From positions 1 to 14,787 of the forward strand of contig PMNG01000183.1 in the NCBI GenBank assembly GCA_003162615.1: a DNA stretch of 14,787 nt, written 5' to 3'. This stretch comes from Methanothrix sp. GTDB taxonomy: Archaea > Halobacteriota > Methanosarcinia > Methanotrichales > Methanotrichaceae. Numbering within the stretch: the first letter of the stretch is position 1; every line of letters starts with the position of its first letter. The notes beneath the pieces are model-generated. The model searched no databases. It saw only the letters and a program-made list of their open reading frames with translations, and was not told the origin of the DNA. Below, piece after piece: positions 6,813-14,700 of this stretch. The position numbers and the translations under genes were made by a program.

Positions 6813-8093
6813 TCAAACTTCTCTGGGGTCCGTGATGTAGCCGGTTATAGCGCTAGCCCCTGCGGTCGCTGGCGAGCCCAGATATACGAAGGCCTTGGGG
6901 CTGCCCTGGCGGCCCATGAAGTTCCTGTTGGAGGTGGAGAGGCTGACCTCTCCGGGACCGAGCAGCCCGAAGCTTCCTCCCATGCACGGCCCGCAGCAGG
7001 GTGACTCTACCATCGCTCCGGCCTCCATGAACTTCTCAACAAGCCCTGCCTTGAGGACCTTCAAGTACTCCGTCCTACTGGCAGGAACGACAATCATCCT
7101 GACGCCCTTAGCCACAGGCTCTCCGTTCATCAAATCGCTCGCGAGCTTGATGTCCTCGAACCTGCCGTTGGTGCAGGAGCCCAGAAACACCTGGTCTATC
7201 CTGGTCCTCGGCACCTCGGTTATGGGCAAAACGTTGTCAACGTTATGAGGCAGAGCTACCTGAGGCTCCAGGCCATTTACGTCCCAATGCCTCCTGGCGA
7301 CCGCAGCATCCTCGTCGCCTTGAACAATTAGCTTGCTGATGGCCTCTTCATCCTTTACCCGCTCCTGGAGGTACTTCAGTGCCATATCGTCAGGATCAAA
7401 CATTCCTGCCTTGGCCCCCATTTCTATAGCCATGTTGGCCATGGTCATCCTCTCGGGGACCTCCATCCTGGACGAGGCATCGCCCCGGAACTCACAGGCC
7501 AGGTAGTTAGCCCCATCGGCTCCTATGTCTCCGATTATCCGGAGGATGACGTCCTTGGAGGTCACCCTTGCAGGCAGCCTGCCTTCGATTAGGAGCTGAA
7601 GGGTTTTGGGAACCATGAACCACAGCTTGCCGGTGGCGAAGACCGAAGACATGTCAGTTGATCCGATGCCTGTGGCGAAGGAGCCAAGAGCACCGTAGGT
7701 ACAGGTGTGAGAGTCGGTGCCCACCATTAGCGACCCCGGTATAACGTGCCCCTTCTCGGGCATCACTTGGTGGCAGACTCCGCAGAAGATGTCGTAGTTG
7801 AGGATTCCCTGCTCCTCTGCGAACCTGCGCAGCATGAGGTGGTTCTCTGCAGCCTTGAGGCTGTCCGCAGGCACCTGGTGGTCGAAGAGGATCACTATCT
7901 TGGATGGGTCCCAGACCCGGCCGTCCCCACCCGCTATCTCGTAGAAGCCCTTGACTGCCAGGGGGCCTGTAATATCGTGGATCATCGCGCAGTCGATGTC
8001 CGCCATCACAAAATCGCCTGCATGCACCTGCTTCTTAGCAGCCCTTGAAAATATCTTCTCTGACAGGGTTTGGCCGGTCATGGTCAGTGCCAT
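6813..8093 (-). CDS. 3-isopropylmalate dehydratase / homoaconitase large subunit
   Basis: This is the large subunit of an aconitase-family [4Fe-4S] hydro-lyase, working with a separate small subunit not present in this window. The family members in methanogens are LeuC (leucine synthesis) and AksD/HACN (chain extension towards coenzyme B); sequence alone does not let me choose. Counting from the in-frame TTG at 8102: VGTDSHTCTYGALG at 127-140, GSCTNGR with cluster Cys310, and CCGPC with cluster Cys370 and Cys373, then STSNRNFMGRQGS, all diagnostic. ATG 8093 is given (426 residues); ATG 8081 (422 residues) matches the usual family start, and an upstream TTTATTTAT at about 8103-8111 could even make that transcript leaderless. 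It heads the truA unit and diverges from trpB2. Confidence 0.93.
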   Translation of the reverse strand: MALTMTGQTLSEKIFSRAAKKQVHAGDFVMADIDCAMIHDITGPLAVKGFYEIAGGDGRVWDPSKIVILFDHQVPADSLKAAENHLMLRRFAEEQGILNYDIFCGVCHQVMPEKGHVIPGSLMVGTDSHTCTYGALGSFATGIGSTDMSSVFATGKLWFMVPKTLQLLIEGRLPARVTSKDVILRIIGDIGADGANYLACEFRGDASSRMEVPERMTMANMAIEMGAKAGMFDPDDMALKYLQERVKDEEAISKLIVQGDEDAAVARRHWDVNGLEPQVALPHNVDNVLPITEVPRTRIDQVFLGSCTNGRFEDIKLASDLMNGEPVAKGVRMIVVPASRTEYLKVLKAGLVEKFMEAGAMVESPCCGPCMGGSFGLLGPGEVSLSTSNRNFMGRQGSPKAFVYLGSPATAGASAITGYITDPREV

Positions 8094-8102
8094 CTCAGCC
8101 AA

Positions 8103-8250
8103 GATAAATAAATCTTCACCTTCGATCGCTCCAGTAGTTCATAGCATATCCAGCAGGAGTCCCGCAGACAAACACAAAAGAATTAAATAACTCGTTGATA
8201 TCAGTAATGATCAAAAGAGTGCATTAAAGCTTATAGATGGAGGACACTGT
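8103..8250. promoter_or_regulatory. Divergent promoter region, leuC/aksD and trpB2
   Basis: On the + strand TTAAATAA (8183-8190) is a good TATA box for trpB2, followed by GGAGGA at 8239-8244, 6-7 nt before ATG 8251. On the - strand the same AT-rich box read backwards, or TTTATTTAT near 8103-8111, could serve leuC/aksD. The two genes share 148-157 bp. Confidence 0.5.
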
Positions 8251-9603
8251 ATGAAAATTAAAATATTATTAGATGAAGAAGAGATTCCCAAGAAGTGGTA
8301 CAATGTAGCTGCCGACATGCCCACTCCGTTAGACCCGCCACTGAATCCGGCAACATGTAAACCACTTAATCCTGAAGACATGGAGGTCATCTTCCCCAAG
8401 GAGCTGATCAGGCAGGAGGCAAGCAGAGATCGCTGGATAGACATCCCCGAGGAGGTCCGCGAGATCTACAGGTTGTGGAGGCCCACACCACTTTACAGGG
8501 CAGCAGGTCTCGAGAAGTCCCTGAAGACGCCCGCAAAGATCTACTACAAGTACGAGGGAGTCTCCCCGGCGGGTAGCCACAAGCCCAATACATCGGTGCC
8601 TCAGGCTTATTACAACATGAAGGAGGGCATCGAACGGCTAGCCACTGAGACAGGAGCAGGCCAGTGGGGCTCAGCCCTGTCCTTGGCCACCTGCTTATTT
8701 GATCTGAAGTGCACAGTCTACATGGTGAGGGCCAGCTATGACAGCAAGCCCTACAGGAGAAGCGCCATGAGAGTCTGGGGAGCAGAGTGCCTTCCCAGTC
8801 CGTCCGATAAGACCAACTACGGACGGAAGGTCCTGTCAGAGATGCCGGATACTCCAGGGTCATTGGGAATCGCCATCTCCGAGGCTGTAGAGGATGCAGC
8901 CACCCACGACGATACCAACTACGCCCTAGGGTCTGTACTGAACCACGTTCTGATCCACCAGTCAGTTGAGGGCCTTGAGCTCAAGAAGCAGTTCGAGCTG
9001 GCGGACGAATATCCGGACGTCATGTTCGGCTGCTGTGGCGGAGGCAGCAACTTCCCAGGAATGTGCTTCCCCTTCATCCCCGACAAGCTGAAGGACAAGA
9101 AGGAATTGCGCATGGTTGCCTGCGAGCCTACAGCCTGCCCATCCCTCACCAAAGGCCTGTACGCCTACGACTACGGCGACACTGCCGGAATGGCTCCAAT
9201 ACTTAAGATGTACACCCTTGGCCACGACTTCGTGCCCCCGGGAATACATGCGGGTGGCCTACGCTACCACGGAGACGCACCGCTGCTGTGCAATCTGGTC
9301 CACGACAAGATAATCGAGGCCACGGCGCTGCAGCAAAACGAGGTCTTCAAGGCAGCCACCATTTTCGCCAGAAGCGAGGGCATTATCCCAGCGCCTGAGT
9401 CCGCTCACGCCATCAAGCCTGCCATAGACGAGGCCCTGCGCTGCAAGAAGACTGGCGAGGCAAAGACCATCTTCATATCCCTCAGCGGCCACGGTCACTT
9501 CGACCTGGCAGCCTACGATGCATTTAACGACGGCAAGCTGGTGGACTACGAGTACCCCGAGGAGCTGGTGAAGCAGTCCCTTGCCAAGCTGCCCAAAGTC
9601 TAG
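8251..9603 (+). CDS. trpB: Tryptophan synthase beta chain, TrpB2 type
   Basis: This encodes 450 residues, the longer TrpB2 form (COG1350) common in archaea; classic TrpB1 is nearer 400. It is a PLP enzyme joining indole (or a relative) with serine to make tryptophan. The PLP Lys is residue 111 in SPAGSHKPNTS, and the phosphate-binding loop is CCGGGSNFPG at 261-270. TGAGQWGSALS at 134-144 carries active-site residues. The start ATG has a strong GGAGGA site. There is no trpA beside it, as often for TrpB2, whose exact role beside TrpB1 is not settled. The 3' end overlaps the next gene by 23 nt, so the two are translationally coupled. Confidence 0.95.
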   Translation: MKIKILLDEEEIPKKWYNVAADMPTPLDPPLNPATCKPLNPEDMEVIFPKELIRQEASRDRWIDIPEEVREIYRLWRPTPLYRAAGLEKSLKTPAKIYYKYEGVSPAGSHKPNTSVPQAYYNMKEGIERLATETGAGQWGSALSLATCLFDLKCTVYMVRASYDSKPYRRSAMRVWGAECLPSPSDKTNYGRKVLSEMPDTPGSLGIAISEAVEDAATHDDTNYALGSVLNHVLIHQSVEGLELKKQFELADEYPDVMFGCCGGGSNFPGMCFPFIPDKLKDKKELRMVACEPTACPSLTKGLYAYDYGDTAGMAPILKMYTLGHDFVPPGIHAGGLRYHGDAPLLCNLVHDKIIEATALQQNEVFKAATIFARSEGIIPAPESAHAIKPAIDEALRCKKTGEAKTIFISLSGHGHFDLAAYDAFNDGKLVDYEYPEELVKQSLAKLPKV

Positions 9604-10714
9604 GATAGGATTCCTGGTAAACCCCATAGCCGGAATGGGTGGGGCCGTGGGCCTGAAGGGCACCGATGGCCTGGCCCATGAGGCTGCCGCAAGAGGGGCC
9701 CGGCCCGTTGCTCCAGAGCGAGCCAGATCCTTTTTCAAGTTGCTTGCCCATGACCCGGATGCGGGCAACTTGCTATTTTTAACGGCCAGCGGCGAGATGG
9801 GAGAGGTGCTACTCAGTGATTTCGGTTTTCGCTACCAGATAGTTTACAATTCGCCCGAACAGTCCGTGGCCGAGGACACCAGAGCAGCCTGCGAAGAGCT
9901 TCGCCATCAGGGCTTGGATTTAATGCTTTTTTGCGGTGGCGACGGTACAGCCAGGGATGTTGCCTCATCAGTCGGAGAAATCCCAATCCTTGGGATACCC
10001 GCTGGAGTGAAGATGCACTCAGGGGTCTTCGCCATTAGCCCCCAGGCTGCGGCAGAGCTGACCCTGGCTTACGGTAGAGGGGAGTTGAAAGTCCGCGAAA
10101 CGGAGATCATAGACGTGGACGAGGAGCTTTACCGCCAGGGCGAGCTGCAGACCAAGCTCTACGCCACAGCCAAGACGCCTTACAAGCCGGTGCTGGTCCA
10201 GGAGAGGAAGAGGATCTACTCCAGCAGGAGCGAGGAGGAGTTCAAGGACCAGATCGCTCACTTCGCAATGGAGTTCATGCGGGACGGCTCTGCCTATATC
10301 CTCGGTGCAGGAACGACCACAGCCAAGATAGCTGAGCTTATGGGGATAGAGAAGACCTTGCTTGGAGTGGACGTGATCCAGGATGGCCGAGTGGTCGTGA
10401 AGGACGCATCCGAGCGTGATCTGCTCGATCTTCTGGATAGAGTTAAGCGAGCGATGATAATCGTTAGTCCTATAGGCGCTCAGGGCTTCATCCTGGGCCG
10501 TGGCAGCCAGCAGATAAGCCCGCGGGTACTACGGAGGACGGGTATCAAGAACTTGATAGTTGTGGCCACGCCTCACAAGCTTGAGGAGATTGACAGCCTG
10601 CTGGTGGACACGAGCGATTCGAGGCTTGATCGAGAGCTTTCGGGGAGACGGCAGGTTGTGACAGGCTATCGGATTGCGCAGTTAAAGGATGTGAGGGCGG
10701 CATCGAATATCTGA
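9581..10714 (+). CDS. ATP-NAD kinase family protein (COG3199 type)
   Basis: This encodes 377 residues from TTG 9581, inside the end of trpB2; GGTGA at 9567-9571 is a suitable ribosome site, and the family opening RIGFLVNPIAGMGG follows after seven residues, leaving no better start. LFCGGDGTARDV at 117-128 is the NAD kinase/diacylglycerol kinase-fold nucleotide loop (GGDGT), and GIPAGVKMHSGVFA is also typical. The C-terminal half (YILGAGTTTAKIAELMG, then SPIGAQGFILGRG) fits this long family rather than bacterial NadK (about 290 residues). Members are predicted polyphosphate/ATP-dependent NAD kinases, some similar to AcoX; the substrate here is inferred. It is co-transcribed with trpB2. Confidence 0.9.
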   Translation: MPSCPKSRIGFLVNPIAGMGGAVGLKGTDGLAHEAAARGARPVAPERARSFFKLLAHDPDAGNLLFLTASGEMGEVLLSDFGFRYQIVYNSPEQSVAEDTRAACEELRHQGLDLMLFCGGDGTARDVASSVGEIPILGIPAGVKMHSGVFAISPQAAAELTLAYGRGELKVRETEIIDVDEELYRQGELQTKLYATAKTPYKPVLVQERKRIYSSRSEEEFKDQIAHFAMEFMRDGSAYILGAGTTTAKIAELMGIEKTLLGVDVIQDGRVVVKDASERDLLDLLDRVKRAMIIVSPIGAQGFILGRGSQQISPRVLRRTGIKNLIVVATPHKLEEIDSLLVDTSDSRLDRELSGRRQVVTGYRIAQLKDVRAASNI

Positions 10715-10817
10715 TCGAAGTAACAAGCCGATATTTGGCCGCCCGGTATGGTGAATGATCAACACCACGCCGCGGCTTTCGAATTCCTGGTGTGGTCGCT
10801 TTTGGGCCCAGTTCTAA
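10715..10817. other. Junction between kinase gene and TPR fragment
   Basis: I see no gene and no clear terminator. It contains a few short GC-rich inverted repeats (ACACCA near 10761 with TGGTGT near 10789). It is the likely breakpoint where the 5' end of the TPR gene was lost. Confidence 0.3.
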
Positions 10818-10871
10818 GCCGATAAATGGCGCTGGGATCCACTAAATGCAGCGGCATGGTGTGGGAAAGGC

Positions 10872-11441
10872 TTGGTTCTATTTGAACTGAAAAAGCTCGA
10901 CGACAAGAATAAGGCATTTGATAATGCTACACGACTGGATCCTGAATATGCAGATGCATGGTGTGGGAAAGGCATGGCTCTATCCAAACAGAACATGCTC
11001 GAGGACTCGAATAAGGCATTTGAAGAGGCTGTAAAACTAAATCCGAATATAGTAAGAAAATACGACAATGAGGGTTGGAACCTAATCATAGAGGCAATGA
11101 AGGGCGCAAAAGGGGACGAGATCCATTGCAGATATGATGGGTCGATTCATTACTTTGAAAATGCTATACAGATTAGATCCGTTGATAAGGATAAGCAGCG
11201 AGATCCTGACTATGCAGATGCATATGTTGGGAAAGGCTGGGCTCTATTCAAGCAGAACAACCTCAAAGATTCGAATATGGCTTTTGAAGAGGCTAAAAAA
11301 CTAGAACGGGATATTGCAAGAAAATTGTATATTGATGGTGAGTATCTACGCAAAAATGGAATGCCTAAAGAAGAGTGCCTCGATATTGCTAGCCTGTACT
11401 TTGATATTGCAAAACACCTAATACAGAATAAAAAGAACTAA
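10872..11441 (+). CDS. TPR-repeat protein, 5'-truncated
   Basis: From TTG 10872 there are 189 residues. The TPR pattern starts earlier: the frame is open back to 10818, and 10836-10871 reads DPLNAAAWCGKG, the middle of a repeat, with no start codon. The DNA word GCATGGTGTGGGAAAGGC occurs at 10854-10871 and again at 10956-10973, exactly 102 bp (34 codons) apart, the TPR period. Later repeats read DPEYADAWCGKGMALSKQN and DPDYADAYVGKGWALFKQN; between them is a less regular segment. TPR proteins are helical scaffolds for protein binding. This is probably the C-terminal piece of a longer gene, and may be expressed only if TTG 10872 is used. It looks more AT-rich than the neighbouring housekeeping genes. 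Confidence 0.65.
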   Translation: MVLFELKKLDDKNKAFDNATRLDPEYADAWCGKGMALSKQNMLEDSNKAFEEAVKLNPNIVRKYDNEGWNLIIEAMKGAKGDEIHCRYDGSIHYFENAIQIRSVDKDKQRDPDYADAYVGKGWALFKQNNLKDSNMAFEEAKKLERDIARKLYIDGEYLRKNGMPKEECLDIASLYFDIAKHLIQNKKN

Positions 11442-11674
11442 ATACAGGGATATAAGGCCGAATTCAGCTCCATAAGTACGTGTAACATGTAGATTAGCTG
11501 GTTTCATTTTTGACATCTACATCCTGATTGTAAATTTTATAAAGATCATTAATATTTGTAACTGCGTTACTCTACGCTCCAGATTTCATGCTTTCGTGCA
11601 GATATAGTATTCGATAAATGGTATATAACGGCGGGCCTAATACGAGTACGATCCGACCAACGAGCGAGCCGGAT
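11442..11674. other. Intergenic stretch between convergent genes
   Basis: No gene was seen. ATGTAGAT (11487-11494) and ATCTACAT (11515-11522) form an 8-bp inverted repeat with a 20-nt loop containing a T-run, a possible terminator. The first copy of the AAGTAYGTRTAAC motif lies at 11474-11486. Confidence 0.4.
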
Positions 11675-11998
11675 TTAGAACTCCATGTTCTTGAACTCCT
11701 CAATTTCCTGGGTAGTCAAGAACTCATACCACTCGACTGGGCTTACTTTTAGCACAGCTCTGCCAGCTCTCTCGGCTTTCTCTGTTCTTACCCAACCATC
11801 TCTTTCTAGTCTGCGAACAGATCCGTACACCTTGCCACTTGACCAGTTCATCTCTTTAGCAAGGTCGTATATACTGGTGCCCGGTTTTCTATCTATTACC
11901 TTGTAGAGCTCATAATCAGTATCGAGCCCTCCTCGAATCCTAGCGTCCCTAGCCGCCTGTAGCGGAGTCGCCTCCGACGATCTTACCAATGGGTACAT
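11675..11998 (-). CDS. Winged-helix transcription regulator, small
   Basis: From ATG 11998 this is 107 residues; an in-frame TTG at 12019 would add seven. Residues about 30-85 form a winged helix: LYKVIDRKPGTSIYDLAKEM, a recognition-helix segment NWSSGKVYGSVRRLERDGWV, and a basic wing (RTEKAERAGRAVLKVSP). An acidic tail with EEIEEF-like residues follows. It resembles MarR/TrmB-like archaeal regulators in pattern, but I do not recognise the family. It is transcribed divergently from the small winged-helix gene at 12214, and their promoters share an upstream element. A perfect 10-bp palindrome, TTTGCGCAAA at 12011-12020, lies at its predicted transcription start and may be an operator for autoregulation (inferred). 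Confidence 0.8.
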   Translation of the reverse strand: MYPLVRSSEATPLQAARDARIRGGLDTDYELYKVIDRKPGTSIYDLAKEMNWSSGKVYGSVRRLERDGWVRTEKAERAGRAVLKVSPVEWYEFLTTQEIEEFKNMEF

Positions 11999-12213
11999 GT
12001 CAGTTTCTCTTTTGCGCAAAGCGGTTTATGTTATCGATCTTATTTAAGCTTATCTGAATTGTCCATTTCTATGTATATCCATAAAAATCTGAATTATCAA
12101 TTAATCAATTAGTAATGGATAGTTTTATTAGCTAAATTACCAATGCAAAATATTTTCTCTTCAGATTAAGCTTATATATTATTCGAACAGGGGTGTTGAG
12201 AGAAGATACGTCA
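11999..12213. promoter_or_regulatory. Divergent promoter region with mirrored elements
   Basis: On the - strand TTCAGATAAGCTTAAATA (12058-12041) and on the + strand TTCAGATTAAGCTTATATA (12160-12178) are near copies, each ending in a TATA box (TTAAATA and TTATATA) placed 38-47 nt before the ATG of its gene. Between them are a direct repeat ATCTGAATT (12052-12060 and 12087-12095) and two abutting copies of ATCAATTA (12096-12111). The palindrome TTTGCGCAAA (12011-12020) lies at the - strand start. These look like binding sites for a shared regulator. Confidence 0.6.
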
Positions 12214-12498
12214 ATGAAAGGAGCCCAAAATCAGCCCAACGATCTCGATAGAATCCAGAAGCTTATACTTTATAGTTTATGCAGGGCGACGGGCGGAGGA
12301 AAAAAAGCACATGTGCCCAAGCCCTATTTCATGGGTAGGCCCGAACTCCAGGGCCACAGGGCAGATAAAGCATTCCGTGAACTGGTAGCTCTGAACTATA
12401 TCATAAGGCACCAAACAGCAGGTGGGGAGACGTTCGAACTTGATGCGAGAGGGCTTGAGATGTGCAGAAAGCTCCGAGAGCAGATGAAGGCCCTCTAA
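12214..12498 (+). CDS. Small winged-helix-like protein
   Basis: From ATG 12214 this is 94 residues; GTG 12193 and TTG 12196 are in frame but lie very close to the TATA box at 12172-12178 and would probably precede the transcript start (near 12200). The chain reads as a helical N-terminus (DLDRIQKLILYSLCRA), a loop rich in Gly and Lys, a second helix ending DKAFRELVALNYIIRH, a two-stranded wing (TAGGETFELDARG) and a final helix. That is the order of a winged-helix fold. I do not recognise a named family. With the divergent gene at 11998 it forms a likely regulatory pair. Confidence 0.7.
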   Translation: MKGAQNQPNDLDRIQKLILYSLCRATGGGKKAHVPKPYFMGRPELQGHRADKAFRELVALNYIIRHQTAGGETFELDARGLEMCRKLREQMKAL

Positions 12499-13147
12499 GC
12501 GTCTATTTTATTGGTATGTATTTAGCTCCCACTTCAATTCAGAGATTTGCCTACTACGCTCACTCATGCGGGAATCTTAATACCGGTAAAGAGATAGGCT
12601 TTCCGGCATTTCTATATGGCTACGTGTAACCCTATTTCTTTTCCTATTTGAAAGACTCAGATATAGTGCAGTTGAAGGGGCAACCCATTCATGATTAAGT
12701 AAGATCCCAGCTCAAGCAAGTATGTATAACCTGTAGACCGAATATCCTAATTATTAGCATCTTCGAGTCAGAGCAATATTTATAAATACCTTTTCGGCCT
12801 TGTTATCCGGGAGTGCCTTTGCAGTATAGATTCCATATTATCAGAATCACTATGCTTTGCCATAATAGAATGATAACGGGTGTGCTGGCTGATCCACGCC
12901 TAAAGTATGTGGAATATCAGGTAGCCCAGAAGGATAGTTAGGACGATTTCAAGAGCGTATGAAAGTAATTCATATAAGTATGTGTAACTTTCGATGCTGA
13001 TGTATGTATCTCTAAAAATGGATCTTAATAGATGTTCTCGAAGTACATCGGGACTGTGGCACCAGTGATTATGAAGTTATCGGCATTAAGCTGCAAAATC
13101 CAAACGAAATAGAAATCTGTTTAACTTCACAAATCAATAAGAATACA
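12499..13147. other. Gene-poor tract with recurring motif and orphan promoter
   Basis: Nearly 650 bases hold no convincing gene. Three of the four copies of the AAGTAYGTRTAAC-like motif are here (near 12621, 12718 and 12976). A consensus TATA box stands at 12779-12788 with no obvious gene after it; the only small frame is 23 codons at 12870-12941. The remainder is AT-rich. Confidence 0.5.
12779..12788 (+). promoter_or_regulatory. Strong TATA box without an obvious gene
   Basis: TTTATAAATA matches the archaeal TATA consensus and predicts a transcript start near 12809. Downstream there is a weak GATTC/GAATC stem (from about 12828) and a 23-codon frame from ATG 12870 with no ribosome site. A small RNA is possible but not shown. 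Confidence 0.45.
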
Positions 13148-14285
13148 ATGAACCAACCCTTCTCCACCCACATTCCCCAAGCGATACTCGACGATCTCTC
13201 AGCTCGCCTCGCCCGCATCCGTTGGCCTGACTAGGTTGCAGGTGCTGACTGGGACTACGACTCCAACCTGGACTATATGCGAGAGCTTTGCGACTACTGG
13301 CAGAATAAGTTCGACTGGCGGGCACAGGAGATGGCCATCAACCAGTTCGCTCACTTCCACACCGAGATCGATGGCATTGACATCCATTTCATCCATGTGC
13401 GGGGGAAGGGCGAAAATCCCATGCCTGTAATGCTCCTGCACGGCTGGCCCAGCTCTTTCCTGCAGATGCAAAAAATTATCCCTCTTCTAGCCGACCCCAA
13501 GAGTCATGGCGGCAGCGCTGCCGATGCCTTCGATGTCATCGTCCCGCCTCTGCCAGGCTACGGATTCTCCGATTGGCCAAGAGAGAAAGGCATGTCCGTT
13601 TCCCGTATCGCAGTTCTCTTCCAAGAGCTTATGGTTGACCAGTTGGGATACAAGAGCTTTGCTGTACGGGGAAGCGACATGGGAGCGGGCGTAGCCGTTC
13701 AGATGGCTCTTGCTCATCCCTACTCGCTGGTAGGGCTGCATATGAGCGGAACTAATCCGTCCATCCCTTACATTCCACCTGACTATCGCCTGCAGAGCAG
13801 CAGTTCATCAAAGACGCTGAGAACTGGCGGAACACAGAGTCCGGCTACGTTCTGGAGCAACGTACCCGGCCCCAGACCCTCGCCTACGGACTGAACGACT
13901 CGCCAGTGGGCCTGGCAGCCTGGATTGTAGAAAAATTCAGGATATGGAGCGACTGCGAAGGCAATGTCGAGAACCGCTTTTCCAAAGACGAGCTGCTCTC
14001 AAACATCACTATCTACTGGGCGGAGGAGACTATCGGCTCATCTATCCGGCTCTATTACGAATCCACCCACGATCTCACGGCAACCTGGGGCCGGGTGGAG
14101 GTGCAGACTGCAATGGCCATGCTTCCCAAAGACCTGTTCCCCCACCCCAAAAGGTGGGTTAAGCCGCTTTGCTAACATCGTGCATTTGGACAGAGCTCCC
14201 CCGGGGCGGATACTTTGCAGAATGGGAGGAGCCGGTGCTTCTGGCACAAGATATCCGGGCTTTCTTCCGTCCTCTACGAGACTAA
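13148..14285 (+). pseudogene. Epoxide hydrolase (EHN/alpha-beta hydrolase), multiply broken
   Basis: Pieced together this is a full-length (about 378-residue) epoxide hydrolase of the type with an EHN N-terminal domain. ATG 13148 begins the family pattern ILDDLSARLARIRWPD, then TAG at 13232-13234 replaces the expected Glu codon, and the frame continues through DWDYDSNLDYMRELCDYW, the HGWPSS oxyanion motif and RGSDMGAG with the nucleophile Asp. Near 13784 one T appears to be lost (TTATCG expected after PPD). The next frame runs to KDLFPHPKRWV, where extra bases near 14164 and 14186 shift it twice more; the end reads WTELPRGGYFAEWEEP and LLAQDIRAFFRPLRD with TAA at 14283-14285. Where I expect the catalytic His (GGHF) there is Tyr (GGYF). 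No ribosome site is visible. It is probably acquired from bacteria and dead. Confidence 0.88.
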
Positions 14286-14700
14286 CCTCTTCTTTTCATT
14301 ATTCGATTTACTTGCAGATATGCACAAACTGCAAGGCATCATTTTATTTTCGTTGTCTAGTGGCCCTAAGCAATTTATCATTGCAGGTAAACGGGATTCG
14401 AGACCCGGTACTCTCCGCGACGACTCCCTATCCTTAGAATAGCTATGCTCTGCAGCAATTAACGATTGCCGAAAGGTTTCTCAACAAGGCCGTCGGAAAG
14501 TTGAACTACATAGATTGGGGCATGGACTACCATCCCGTCCGATGGCGAGTTCCAAGAAAACAAGAGTTGAACTTTTCGCGTGGCCAGAATCGAGTTATAT
14601 CAATATAATAGTTATAAACCATTAAAGATAAATTGAAGAATTGAATTTTAGGCCCATGCCGAAATGCATGGGCGCAAGGTCGAGGTTTTTCAGTCTCCAG
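14286..14700. other. Intergenic stretch with a possible gene remnant
   Basis: There is no intact gene. An open frame at 14438-14608 has no start codon with a ribosome site, but reads like protein (YALQQLTIAERFLNKAVGKL, then NYIDWGMDY) and ends at TAA 14606-14608; it may be the end of a lost gene. A 4-bp T-arm-like stem (CGGG 14392-14395, CCCG 14404-14407) around TTCGAG is present without the rest of a tRNA. Confidence 0.35.
14652..14673 (-). terminator. Hairpin after the right-edge gene
   Basis: GCCCATGC (14652-14659) pairs perfectly with GCATGGGC (14666-14673) around a 6-nt loop. It lies about 28 bases beyond the stop of the - strand gene that enters from the right, where a terminator would be expected. 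The tract beyond it on that strand is AT-rich but has no long T-run. Confidence 0.5.

Noticed and set aside
6459..7004. A 181-codon + strand frame opposite truA and leuC/aksD
   Set aside because: It is antisense to two confidently identified genes and has a low-complexity Pro/Gly-rich product typical of shadow frames in GC-rich DNA.
13232..13234. In-frame TAG read as pyrrolysine
   Set aside because: Pyrrolysine occurs in some methanogens, but here the gene has several further frameshifts, Glu is the expected residue, and no pyl genes are in the window. A nonsense mutation is simpler.
14392..14407. T-arm-like stem-loop suggesting a tRNA or tRNA fragment
   Set aside because: Only a 4-bp stem around TTCGAG is present; no acceptor, D or anticodon arm can be fitted around it.
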